Positions 52,853 through 60,811 of a DNA stretch of 64,000 nucleotides are shown here, one piece after another; positions within the stretch are counted from its first letter, which is position 1, and the number at the start of each line of letters is the position of its first letter. Made by a program: the position numbers and the translations under genes. The DNA lies in NCBI RefSeq assembly GCF_017742245.1, contig NZ_JAGHKO010000017.1:372001-436000 (forward strand). The letters run 5' to 3'. The notes under the pieces were generated by a model. That model was not told where the DNA came from and searched no databases. It saw nothing but the letters and a program-made list of their open reading frames with translations. This stretch comes from Niastella soli. GTDB taxonomy: Bacteria > Bacteroidota > Bacteroidia > Chitinophagales > Chitinophagaceae.

Positions 52853-53981
52853 CAAACTTCTTCAATTCATCTAACGATATTCTATTCTCATAAATAGCCT
52901 TACCAACGATCGCTCCACTACAACCAATTTCAGCCAAAACCTCCAGGTCATTAATATTGCTCACCCCGCCACTGGCAATAAAATGCAGCGAAGGGAAACG
53001 CGCTATGATCTTTTTGTACAATTCCACTGATGGACCGGCCAGTAAACCGTCCTTGCTTACATCGGTGCAGAACACCTGTTGTACGCCATGATCAATATAC
53101 TTTTGAAGAAAATCGTAGATCGTGATATCAGTGGTTTCTAGCCAGCCACCCACCGTGATCTTCTCTTCTTTTACATCAGCTCCTAACAGAAATTTTTCGG
53201 CGCCAAATTGAAGTAACCATTTTACAAACTCGGCTTCATTCTTTACGGCCAGACTACCAATAGTAGCCAGTGCCGCTCCGGAATTAAATACAATGTTCAC
53301 ATCTTTTTCGGTTTTTATACCACCACCGAAATCAATTACCAACCCCGTTTTGCCGGCAATGGCTTCCAGCACTTTCCAGTTCTTTACAGCACCGGCTTTG
53401 GCGCCATCCAGGTCAACCAGGTGCAGGCGTTGTAAACCGGCATCTTCAAACTCCATGGCTACTTCCAAAGGGTTCTCATTATAAATTTTCTTTTGCTCAT
53501 AATCGCCCTGCGTTAACCGCACGCATTTACCATCAATAATATCAATAGCCGGAATGATCTGCATATGCTTTGTTTGCACTAATTGTTTTTCCATTTTAAT
53601 AAAATCAAGCCCGTATTGCTGCCAGGTCTTTCCTACCACCTGCATACCAAACTTTTTATAAATACCGGTAGCAGTTAGGCGGGCATTGCACCAGATGCTT
53701 TTTTTACCCTGCGCATGTGCCCAATCCATAACATGTTGCAACAGTTTGGTCCCATACCCTTTGCCTTGCCAGTTGGTCCGGGTAGCAAACTTTCTGAACT
53801 GTATGGCGCCATTTCTGTCAAATACCGAGATAACAGAGATCAGCTCACCATAGTCATACAATCCCCAATGCAGGCCTCTTTCGTCATCTTCCAACTGTAC
53901 AAATGAGATGCTTTCCTGTGGGTACATCACTGCCTGCCGCATGGCCCACACTTCGTTCAGGGGAACCGGTTGTATTGACAT
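52848..53981 (-). CDS. hisA: GNAT acetyltransferase fused to phosphoribosylformimino-AICAR isomerase (HisA)
   Basis: 377 residues in one open frame. Residues 1-135 are a complete GNAT domain with the acetyl-CoA loop TNWQGKGYGTKLLQHVM and the usual end YKKFGMQVVGK ... FIKMEKQL. Residues 140-377 are a full HisA barrel: QIIPAIDIIDGKCVRL (catalytic Asp), DLDGAKAG, VIDFGGGIKTEKDV, FCTDVSKDG (second Asp) and FIASGGVSNINDL. Only about five residues link them. A Met at residue 140 (ATG at 53564) could still start HisA alone. HisA isomerises ProFAR to PRFAR for HisF/HisH. It starts one base after hisH. What the GNAT part acetylates is unknown. Confidence 0.93.
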   Translation of the reverse strand: MSIQPVPLNEVWAMRQAVMYPQESISFVQLEDDERGLHWGLYDYGELISVISVFDRNGAIQFRKFATRTNWQGKGYGTKLLQHVMDWAHAQGKKSIWCNARLTATGIYKKFGMQVVGKTWQQYGLDFIKMEKQLVQTKHMQIIPAIDIIDGKCVRLTQGDYEQKKIYNENPLEVAMEFEDAGLQRLHLVDLDGAKAGAVKNWKVLEAIAGKTGLVIDFGGGIKTEKDVNIVFNSGAALATIGSLAVKNEAEFVKWLLQFGAEKFLLGADVKEEKITVGGWLETTDITIYDFLQKYIDHGVQQVFCTDVSKDGLLAGPSVELYKKIIARFPSLHFIASGGVSNINDLEVLAEIGCSGAIVGKAIYENRISLDELKKFG

Positions 53982-53982
53982 A

Positions 53983-54573
53983 TTACAAACTCAAAAAGTT
54001 TTTCAGGATCAACTCGCCAGTTTTGGCGCTTTTCTCGGGGTGGAACTGCACGCCATAAAAGTTGTCTTTGTGCAGCGCGCAGCTATACGGTTGTACATAA
54101 TCTGCCGTAGCAATTGTGTGTTCACCTAATGCTGCGTAATAGCCATGTACAAAATAACAATAACTGTTCTCGGGCAACCCGGCAAACAGTTTTGTTTTTA
54201 AGTTGAAGATGTTATTCCACCCGATCTGAGGCACCTTTAGGTCGCCAGTTTTGGGCGTGAACTTTTTTACATGCTCGTCGAATATGCCCAGGCAGGTAGT
54301 ATCATTCTCTTCGCTATAAGCACACATCAGCTGCATCCCCAAACAAATGCCCAGCACAGGTTGCTGCAGATTTTTAATAACTGTATCCAGCTTATGTTCT
54401 TTCAGATACCGCATGGCGCTGCTGGCCTCGCCTACTCCTGGAAAGATTACCTTTCCCGCGCTTTGTATCTGTTCAACATCATCGGTCACTACCGCGTTCA
54501 CCCCAATCCGTTCCAGTGCATACAGTACCGATTGTATATTCCCTGCGTTGTATTTTATGATTACCAGGTCCAT
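53983..54573 (-). CDS. hisH: Imidazole glycerol phosphate synthase, glutaminase subunit
   Basis: 196 residues. Class-I glutaminase that feeds ammonia to HisF. Seen: IIKYNAGNIQSV, the oxyanion segment FPGVGEASSAM, the nucleophile Cys in VLGICLGMQLM, and His/Glu in GVQFHPEKSAKTG. It begins 12 bases after trpA, which joins the his genes to the trp genes in one transcript. Confidence 0.97.
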   Translation of the reverse strand: MDLVIIKYNAGNIQSVLYALERIGVNAVVTDDVEQIQSAGKVIFPGVGEASSAMRYLKEHKLDTVIKNLQQPVLGICLGMQLMCAYSEENDTTCLGIFDEHVKKFTPKTGDLKVPQIGWNNIFNLKTKLFAGLPENSYCYFVHGYYAALGEHTIATADYVQPYSCALHKDNFYGVQFHPEKSAKTGELILKNFLSL

Positions 54574-54585
54574 TCTTTGTATATA

Positions 54586-55356
54586 TCAGCTTTTAATATC
54601 GGTTATAAACTTTTTGGTATCGCCCTCAACGTCGAGGGTATTCTCCAGTGCTTTGATGAACGCAGTGCCTATAATAGCGCCATTAGCGTGTTCACATGCC
54701 TGTTGAAAGGTTGCTTTGTCTTTTATACCAAAGCCTACCAGCACAGGATTGTTAAGCTTCATATCCTGTAGCTTTTGCAGGTAGTTATTCACGGCATTCA
54801 TGTCTTTGTCTTTTCCCGTAGTGGAGGAAGAAGAGACCGCGTACAAAAAACCGGTGCTTAAGCTGTCAAGCCTGCGAATACGTTCTTCCGAAGTTTCTGG
54901 CGTGACCAGGAAAATAAAGTTCAACCCATAGCGCTGCATAATAGGGCCATATTCCGTTTCAAATTCATATTCCGGAAGATCGGGTAGTATGAGGCCATCG
55001 ATCGGCATATCTGCTGCATCCTGACAAAACCGCTCAAAGCCGTATTGCAGAATGGGGTTCATATAGCCCATTAAAATTACCGGAACATATATCTGTTGAC
55101 GAAAGCCTCTTAACTGTTCAAACAACGTGGCAATGGTCATACCATTGGCCAGGGCCTGCGTGCTGCTTGCCTGTATCACCGGGCCATCAGCCAGGGGATC
55201 ACTATAAGGCATGCCCAGCTCTATCATATCGACTCCGCTGTCCTGTAATGCTTTCATTACTGGTACTGTGCTGTTCAATTGCGGATAACCGGCTGTACAG
55301 TATACGTTAAGTATATTATTCTTTTTCTGTTGGAATAATTCTTTTATTCGGCTCAT
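54586..55356 (-). CDS. trpA: Tryptophan synthase alpha subunit
   Basis: 256 residues. Splits indole-3-glycerol phosphate into indole and glyceraldehyde 3-phosphate. Seen: MIELGMPYSDPLADGPVIQ with the catalytic Glu, GLILPDLPEYE with the catalytic Asp, and YAVSSSSTTG and VGFGIKDKATF in the phosphate site. trpB lies 184 bp upstream, an unusually wide gap filled by palindromes. Confidence 0.96.
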   Translation of the reverse strand: MSRIKELFQQKKNNILNVYCTAGYPQLNSTVPVMKALQDSGVDMIELGMPYSDPLADGPVIQASSTQALANGMTIATLFEQLRGFRQQIYVPVILMGYMNPILQYGFERFCQDAADMPIDGLILPDLPEYEFETEYGPIMQRYGLNFIFLVTPETSEERIRRLDSLSTGFLYAVSSSSTTGKDKDMNAVNNYLQKLQDMKLNNPVLVGFGIKDKATFQQACEHANGAIIGTAFIKALENTLDVEGDTKKFITDIKS

Positions 55357-55386
55357 TGTTACAAGTTTCAGGTTACAGGTTACTTA

Positions 55387-55532
55387 CCTGACCTGTAAGG
55401 TGCATCATTGGAACCTGCATTCGTATTAGGTTTAATTGCACCTGACAGGTCTGGTTGTATAGAAATGGAAGACCTGTCAGGACCGCGTATACTTTCTGAT
55501 TTTTCAAGATCCGATGGCGGACCTTACAGGTC
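55387..55532. repeat. Two palindromic elements between trpB and trpA
   Basis: First pair: GACCTGTAAGGTGC (55390-55403) with GCACCTGACAGGTC (55438-55451). Second pair: GACCTGTCAGGACC (from 55472) with GGACCTTACAGGTC (ending 55532). Both are variants of the element at 25430. Bases outside the shared core differ between pairs but stay complementary inside each pair, pointing to selection for, or a mechanism that keeps, the hairpin. Confidence 0.8.
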
Positions 55533-55540
55533 TTCTCTAT

Positions 55541-56788
55541 TTATTTCCCTTCCATTGCTTTCATATAAGTAGCCATGTCTTTATCGCCTCTTCCACTTAA
55601 ACAAACCACCACTGTTGAATCCTTTGTGAACATAGCTTTTGCCGGAATGGGCGCTTCTGTTTTTTTCGCATTCACCGGACTCAGGAATTCCAGACTGGCC
55701 AGGGCATGAGAACTTTCCAGTGCCGGGATAATCCCTTCTTTTTTTGCCAGGTTAAATGCAGCCTGCAATGCTTCTTCATCGGTAGCGCTTAAGAAAACAC
55801 CCCGGCCTGAATCATATAAGTGGGCATGCAACGGGCCAATGCCCGGATAATCCAACCCCGCAGAAATACTGTGCGGCTCTACTACCTGCCCATCTTCAGT
55901 TTGCATAACCAGGCTTTTGCTGCCATGTAATACACCCGGTTTACCTAACTGGGTGGTAGCAGCGCTTAACCCGCTGTGTACCCCATGACCGGCGGCTTCT
56001 ACAGCTATTAGTTGTACCGTTGGCTCTTCCAGAAAATGATAAAAAGTACCGGCTGCATTACTGCCACCGCCTACGCAGGCCAATACATGCGTGGGCAATT
56101 CGCTGCCTGTGTGTTCTTTTAACTGTCCGCGGATCTCTTCACTGATAATGCTTTGAAAACGCGCTACCATATCAGGATATGGATGCGGCCCCACCACACT
56201 GCCTATGATATAATGTGTATCTGTGGGATTGTTGATCCAGTCACGGATCGCTTCGTTGGTAGCATCCTTTAAAGTTTTGCTGCCACTGGTGGCGGGGATC
56301 ACCGTAGCCCCCAGCATTTTCATCCGGGCCACATTCGGCGCCTGACGCTCAATGTCCTTCTCACCCATATAAACAATGCACTCAACTCCTTTTAATGCAC
56401 ACACCGTTGCAGTAGCTACCCCGTGTTGTCCGGCGCCCGTCTCTGCAATAATGCGTTTCTTGCCCAAACGTTCGGCTAATAATATCTGACCGAGGGCATT
56501 GTTCAGTTTATGCGAACCGGTATGACACAGGTCTTCGCGTTTCAGGTAGATCTGCGTGCCATATTGTTCGCTCAGCCGTTTGGCATAATACAGCGGTGAA
56601 GGCCGGCCCACATAATCGTGTAACAAAGCCTTATATTCCTTTTGGAATGCAGGATCGTAAATAATGTCAAGGTATTTTGATCGCAACTCTTCTACATTTG
56701 GGTGCAGCATTTCGGGAATAAATGCACCCCCAAACTTTCCATAATATCCCTGTACATTAGGTTGTTGATATTTTGTTGTTGTCGTCAT
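55541..56788 (-). CDS. trpB: Tryptophan synthase beta subunit
   Basis: 415 residues. PLP enzyme that joins indole and serine. Seen: GGAFIPEMLHPNVEEL, YLKREDLCHTGSHKLNNAL with the PLP-binding Lys, ETGAGQHGVATATVCAL, the phosphate loop CVGGGSNAAGTFYHF and HSISAGLDYPGIGPLHAHL. Length is normal. It starts eight bases after an amidotransferase-like gene. Confidence 0.97.
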   Translation of the reverse strand: MTTTTKYQQPNVQGYYGKFGGAFIPEMLHPNVEELRSKYLDIIYDPAFQKEYKALLHDYVGRPSPLYYAKRLSEQYGTQIYLKREDLCHTGSHKLNNALGQILLAERLGKKRIIAETGAGQHGVATATVCALKGVECIVYMGEKDIERQAPNVARMKMLGATVIPATSGSKTLKDATNEAIRDWINNPTDTHYIIGSVVGPHPYPDMVARFQSIISEEIRGQLKEHTGSELPTHVLACVGGGSNAAGTFYHFLEEPTVQLIAVEAAGHGVHSGLSAATTQLGKPGVLHGSKSLVMQTEDGQVVEPHSISAGLDYPGIGPLHAHLYDSGRGVFLSATDEEALQAAFNLAKKEGIIPALESSHALASLEFLSPVNAKKTEAPIPAKAMFTKDSTVVVCLSGRGDKDMATYMKAMEGK

Positions 56789-56796
56789 TTGTACTA

Positions 56797-57549
56797 CTAT
56801 TTAACTGCTGTTGTGTCATGTCGATTATTTCGGCATACTGTTCCTATGCTACTGTACTGTTCCATGGCATTCAGCAGGGCTATTAATATCGGATGCGGCT
56901 TCTCATAGCTGGAATTAACCTGTGGAACAAATAAAGTTCCTATAAAGAAAGGGTGGTCTTTTAATTCCACAATCCTTGCTTCTTTGTATTTGTCACTGGC
57001 TACCATGCTAAGACCAGCCTCATGAATTTGTTCCTGGTATGCCGGATTCAACCCAAAATTGCAATAATAATTCTCCGTGATCGTATTGGTATTGAAGAGG
57101 CGAGATACCAACGAATCTTTTTGGGTTATTTCAATTTCGAGCGTTTGTCCTTTCAATGAGCAGCTTAACGGATTAATCACCAGTCGCGATGCATAGGGAT
57201 TGGTTTCTGCATGTTCAGCATCAGTAATGCCCAGCACATGGCGCGCAAACTCAATGACCATATGTTGAAAGCCGCCGCAGGTACCCAGGGTGGGGACCCG
57301 GTGCGTGCGGGCATATTCAATGAGCTTCAACACCCCCGACATGCTTTTATACGGACTACCCGGTGCTATCAGAAATCCCTGGTACGACTGTATGATGAGC
57401 TCAAACTCCGGTTCTATCTGTTCCGTAGCTACCCATTCGTATGTAAAGAGCTTTCCAAATTGTTTGGCGGCATGATCAAGCGCTTCGTTGTTAGCTATGT
57501 GAGTAGCATTCGAAGCATCATAATCACCCATGATCCCTAGCTTTATCAT
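56797..57549 (-). CDS. CTP-synthase C-terminal-related amidotransferase-like protein with an altered triad
   Basis: 250 residues from the ATG at 57549 (MIKLGIMGDYDASNATH). It resembles the glutaminase half of CTP synthase and the family annotated as CTP synthase C-terminal region-related (seleno)protein. The oxyanion region (LIAPGSPYKSMSG) and nucleophile Cys (VPTLGTCGGFQHMVIEF) are present, but the position of the usual QFHPE reads FVPQ (HPFFIGTLFVPQVNS), so the catalytic His and Glu are missing at their expected place. It is probably not a normal glutaminase. It sits inside the trp genes, eight bases before trpB, with no known role there. Confidence 0.78.
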   Translation of the reverse strand: MIKLGIMGDYDASNATHIANNEALDHAAKQFGKLFTYEWVATEQIEPEFELIIQSYQGFLIAPGSPYKSMSGVLKLIEYARTHRVPTLGTCGGFQHMVIEFARHVLGITDAEHAETNPYASRLVINPLSCSLKGQTLEIEITQKDSLVSRLFNTNTITENYYCNFGLNPAYQEQIHEAGLSMVASDKYKEARIVELKDHPFFIGTLFVPQVNSSYEKPHPILIALLNAMEQYSSIGTVCRNNRHDTTAVK

Positions 57550-57574
57550 AGTATGAGGTTTAATTGCTATTCCC

Positions 57575-58093
57575 CTACCCTTCAACCGGTTGCTCCGGTG
57601 TCTTCAACACCAATTGCATAAAAGTAAGATCGAGCCAGCGGCCAAACTTGTAACCAACCTGTGCAAAATGCCCTACCTCTTTAAAGCCAAAACGCTCGTG
57701 CAATTTTATACTTACATCATTGGTTGAATCGATACCCGCCACAATCGTATGCAGGTTCAATTCGGCTGCTGCCTTTATCAACGGTTCCAGCAATAGTTTA
57801 CCAATGCCTTTACCACGTTGATCAGGAGCTACATATATCGAGTTCTCTACGGAATATTTATAGGCGGCCCAGGCCCGCCATGGCCCAATTGAACTAAATC
57901 CTATTACCTGACCGCCTTCTTCGGCTACAAATACCGGGTAACCCTGTGCTTCTTTTATCCGGAACCATTGCCGCCGCATTTCCAGTGTATGCGGTTCGTA
58001 ATCATAGACCGCAGTGGTATTCAATACAGCGTCGTTGTAAATTTCCAGAATAGCTTCCAGGTCAGTTTCCCTGGCCGTTCGTATGTGGATCAT
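57575..58093 (-). CDS. GNAT acetyltransferase, phosphinothricin/methionine-sulfone type
   Basis: 172 residues. The opening IRTARETDLEAILEIYNDAV and the block FSSIGPWRAWAAYKYSVENSIYV, then the acetyl-CoA loop DQRGKGIGKLLLEPLI and SIKLHERFGFKEVG, are typical of the PAT/YncA group, which acetylates amino-acid analogues. It lies 12 bases after trpF and 25 before the amidotransferase-like gene, inside the trp row. Relatives detoxify methionine derivatives or phosphinothricin; the substrate here is open. Confidence 0.88.
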   Translation of the reverse strand: MIHIRTARETDLEAILEIYNDAVLNTTAVYDYEPHTLEMRRQWFRIKEAQGYPVFVAEEGGQVIGFSSIGPWRAWAAYKYSVENSIYVAPDQRGKGIGKLLLEPLIKAAAELNLHTIVAGIDSTNDVSIKLHERFGFKEVGHFAQVGYKFGRWLDLTFMQLVLKTPEQPVEG

Positions 58094-58105
58094 AGAATAA
58101 GTTTA

Positions 58106-58741
58106 TTACTTACTGTTCAATTTGGTGACAAAGTCTTTTACTTTCGCCATGTCCTTTATACCCGGACTTATTTCGAACTTACTATTGATATCTACTGCAA
58201 ACAAGGCTTTTGCTACTGGCAGGGCGGCAAACTCGTTCAGCCTGTCTTCATCACCAGGTTCAATACCACCACTGAGGAAAAAGGGTTTGCCAATGGTGGC
58301 ATCCTTTAACATGTTCCAGTTAAACTTTACGCCGGTACCGCCATAGCCCGCGCCCATGGTATCGAACATGAACATATCGCACACATCCATATAATTCCGT
58401 ATCATCCATTCAATGTTATCCGATTCACTGATGCGGAAGGCTTTTACTACCGATACATAGTCTGCGATCTTTTCGCAATACTTGGGCGATTCATCGCCGT
58501 GTAACTGTACCATGTGTAAACGGCATTCATCTACCATGTGAAGCACTTCTTCAATGGGGGCGTTTACAAAAACGCCTACCTTGTTAATGTTGTTTTCTTT
58601 CCTGATCTGGCTGGTAGTAAGGCCTTTGAAAACATAGCGCGGACTTTTTGGATAAAAGATAAATCCTGCAAATGTTACGCCCAGGCTTCCTAATTGTTCC
58701 AGCTGTTCGGGCAGTGTCATACCGCAAACTTTTACTCGCAT
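58106..58741 (-). CDS. trpF: Phosphoribosylanthranilate isomerase
   Basis: 211 residues, a TIM barrel catalysing the third committed step. Seen: RVKVCGMTLPEQLEQL with the catalytic Cys, AGFIFYPKSPRYV, VQLHGDES, MFDTMGAGYGGTG with the catalytic Asp, FLSGGIEPGD, and a C-terminal AVDINSKFEISPGIKD. It starts 49 bp after trpC. Confidence 0.96.
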   Translation of the reverse strand: MRVKVCGMTLPEQLEQLGSLGVTFAGFIFYPKSPRYVFKGLTTSQIRKENNINKVGVFVNAPIEEVLHMVDECRLHMVQLHGDESPKYCEKIADYVSVVKAFRISESDNIEWMIRNYMDVCDMFMFDTMGAGYGGTGVKFNWNMLKDATIGKPFFLSGGIEPGDEDRLNEFAALPVAKALFAVDINSKFEISPGIKDMAKVKDFVTKLNSK

Positions 58742-58790
58742 AGCGTAGTCAGATTTTAAGTGTTAGGGTTTCGGCCATGCAATCGCTGTG

Positions 58791-59576
58791 TTATTTCGTT
58801 TCCAGTTGCGCTATGAATTTATGAAAAGCTTCGCCCGGTTGCGCTTCTTTCATAAAATTCTCTCCGATCAGGAACCCACGGAAACCATTTTCTTTAAAGA
58901 GCCTGATGTTGGCAACAGAACTGATACCGCTTTCGGCAATCTTGATCTTGCCGGCAGGAATACGTTCTGCCATACGCAGGCTCCGATCAATGTCTACTTC
59001 AAACGTTTTCAAATTGCGGTTGTTGATGCCTACCAGTTTTGTTTCATCACAAATATGCTCCAACTCCTCTTCGGCATGCAATTCCAGCAATACTTCCAGT
59101 TGCAGGGAGGCCGCAAATGATGCTAATCGTTTAACTTCAGCTGGTGTCAGACAAGCTGCAATTAACAGGATCACATCGGCACCCATGGCCCTGGCTTCTA
59201 CGATCTGGTATTCATCGATCATAAAATCCTTACGAAGAATAGGCACCTGGTTAACTCTTGCTTTTATAAGGTCGGCCGTGCTACCGCCAAAAAATTGTTC
59301 ATCGGTAAGTACAGATAATCCGGAAGCGCCATAACGGGCATATGCTGACGTTACTTCCACTACATCGGCGCGGCCGTTGATGATACCTTTGGAAGGCGAC
59401 TTCCTTTTAAACTCGGCAATAATTCCGGTTTTGGCATCATCGAGCAAAAACTGCCCAAGTGATAATACAGAACGTTTAAAGCCATCCTGCTGTTCCAGCT
59501 CCTTTACAGAAGTTTGCGCTTTACGCTCAGCTACTTCTGTACGTTTGTGTTCTATTATTCTATCAAGTATATTCAT
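58791..59576 (-). CDS. trpC: Indole-3-glycerol-phosphate synthase
   Basis: 261 residues from the ATG at 59576 (MNILDRIIEHKRTEVAERK). Seen: IAEFKRKSPSKGIIN with the catalytic Glu and Lys, SVLTDEQFFGGS, LRKDFMIDEYQI, LLIAACLT, GINNRNLKTFEVD, IAESGISSVANI and FLIGENFMKE. It stands alone as a single-domain enzyme, not fused to TrpF. trpD is 189 bp upstream with a repeat-filled gap. Confidence 0.97.
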   Translation of the reverse strand: MNILDRIIEHKRTEVAERKAQTSVKELEQQDGFKRSVLSLGQFLLDDAKTGIIAEFKRKSPSKGIINGRADVVEVTSAYARYGASGLSVLTDEQFFGGSTADLIKARVNQVPILRKDFMIDEYQIVEARAMGADVILLIAACLTPAEVKRLASFAASLQLEVLLELHAEEELEHICDETKLVGINNRNLKTFEVDIDRSLRMAERIPAGKIKIAESGISSVANIRLFKENGFRGFLIGENFMKEAQPGEAFHKFIAQLETK

Positions 59577-59765
59577 TACTAAAGTGATCAATTTGTGAAT
59601 TAAGATGCCGAATCGGCAATCGTGAATCGGCAATCGGCAATTGGTTCGCGAAATTCAAGTCTCGCTGCATTATTTTTGCCCTCTGCCTTCTGCCCTTTTC
59701 CTTTCACCTCGTTAACTTGTTAACTTGTCAACCTGTTAACTTGTCAACCTTTCAACCTCCTATTC
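59577..59765. repeat. Repeat-filled gap between trpD and trpC
   Basis: Holds six direct 8-bp units at 59711-59758 (GTTAACTT twice, then GTCAACCT, GTTAACTT, GTCAACCT, TTCAACCT), heptamer-type tracts (CGGCAATCGTGAATCGGCAA near 59612) and the module GGTTCGCGAAATTCAAG. No gene is seen. Confidence 0.85.
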
Positions 59766-60758
59766 CTACTGCAATGCAATTAACTTCGATAACGCCTCAT
59801 TTGCTTTCCCACTTTCCAAACTGTCTACGGCTGCGGCATAGGCATCATCATAACTCTTATAGTTACCCGTGCAATGCAAAGCCATGGCGGCGTTGGCAAG
59901 TACCACCGCATTTTGCGCCCAGCTGCCTTCGCCTTTTAATATTTTAGTGAATAATTTGGCTGCTTCTTCTACAGTATTGCCACCATAAATATCAGCAGGG
60001 TTTACCATGCGTTTTCCCAACTGCTCGGGCGTCATGATCTTTTCGCCATTATTGGTGATCACCTTGGTATCATTGGTAAGCGAGATCTCGTCGTATCCAT
60101 CTAACCCATGAATAATGGTAAAAGCCCTGTCGGTCAGTTGTAACAGGTAATTATAGATGCGCGCCATTTCCAGGTTATATACCCCTACCAGTTGAAAGGG
60201 AGGGAACGCCGGGTTTACCATGGGTCCTAACATATTGAAGAAGGTACGCATACCCAGGTTCTTTCTGATGGGCCCTACTGTTTTTAATGCGGGATGAAAC
60301 AATGGTGCATGTAAAAAACAGATATTAGCCTGATCTACTTCTTTCTTCAATCTGTCCGGATCGTTCTTCATTCTATAACCCAGTTGCTCCATAACGTTGC
60401 TGGCACCGCTTATAGAGGAAGCGCCGTAGTTACCGTGTTTGGCTACTTTTTGGCCAGTTCCCGCCACAATAAAACAACTGAGAGTTGAAATATTGAAGGT
60501 ATTCTTACCATCACCACCGGTACCTACTATATCGATCACCGGGAAGCCATTCAAATCAACTTTTACACACAATTCCAGCAAGGCATCCTGAAATCCCTGC
60601 AGCTCCTCAATGGTTACGCTGCGCATGAGGTATACGGTCATAAAGGCCGTTACTTCATGTTCGTTGTAAACACCTTTACCAATGTTCAGCAAAACGTCTT
60701 TCGCCTGCTCACGGCTTAACGTTTTATGTTCAAACAGGAATTGTAATATCTTTTTCAT
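59766..60758 (-). CDS. trpD: Anthranilate phosphoribosyltransferase
   Basis: 330 residues. Transfers the phosphoribosyl group to anthranilate. Seen: DIVGTGGDGKNTFNISTLSC (PRPP loop), KHGNYGASSISGASNVMEQLG, FFNMLGPMVNPAFP and GLDGYDEISLTN. The glutaminase TrpG is separate, 53 bp upstream. Confidence 0.97.
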   Translation of the reverse strand: MKKILQFLFEHKTLSREQAKDVLLNIGKGVYNEHEVTAFMTVYLMRSVTIEELQGFQDALLELCVKVDLNGFPVIDIVGTGGDGKNTFNISTLSCFIVAGTGQKVAKHGNYGASSISGASNVMEQLGYRMKNDPDRLKKEVDQANICFLHAPLFHPALKTVGPIRKNLGMRTFFNMLGPMVNPAFPPFQLVGVYNLEMARIYNYLLQLTDRAFTIIHGLDGYDEISLTNDTKVITNNGEKIMTPEQLGKRMVNPADIYGGNTVEEAAKLFTKILKGEGSWAQNAVVLANAAMALHCTGNYKSYDDAYAAAVDSLESGKANEALSKLIALQ

Positions 60759-60811
60759 TTCATTAGTAGTAATCAGGTCAATAATTTGTTTTCTATTAAC
60801 ACATCAGCACA

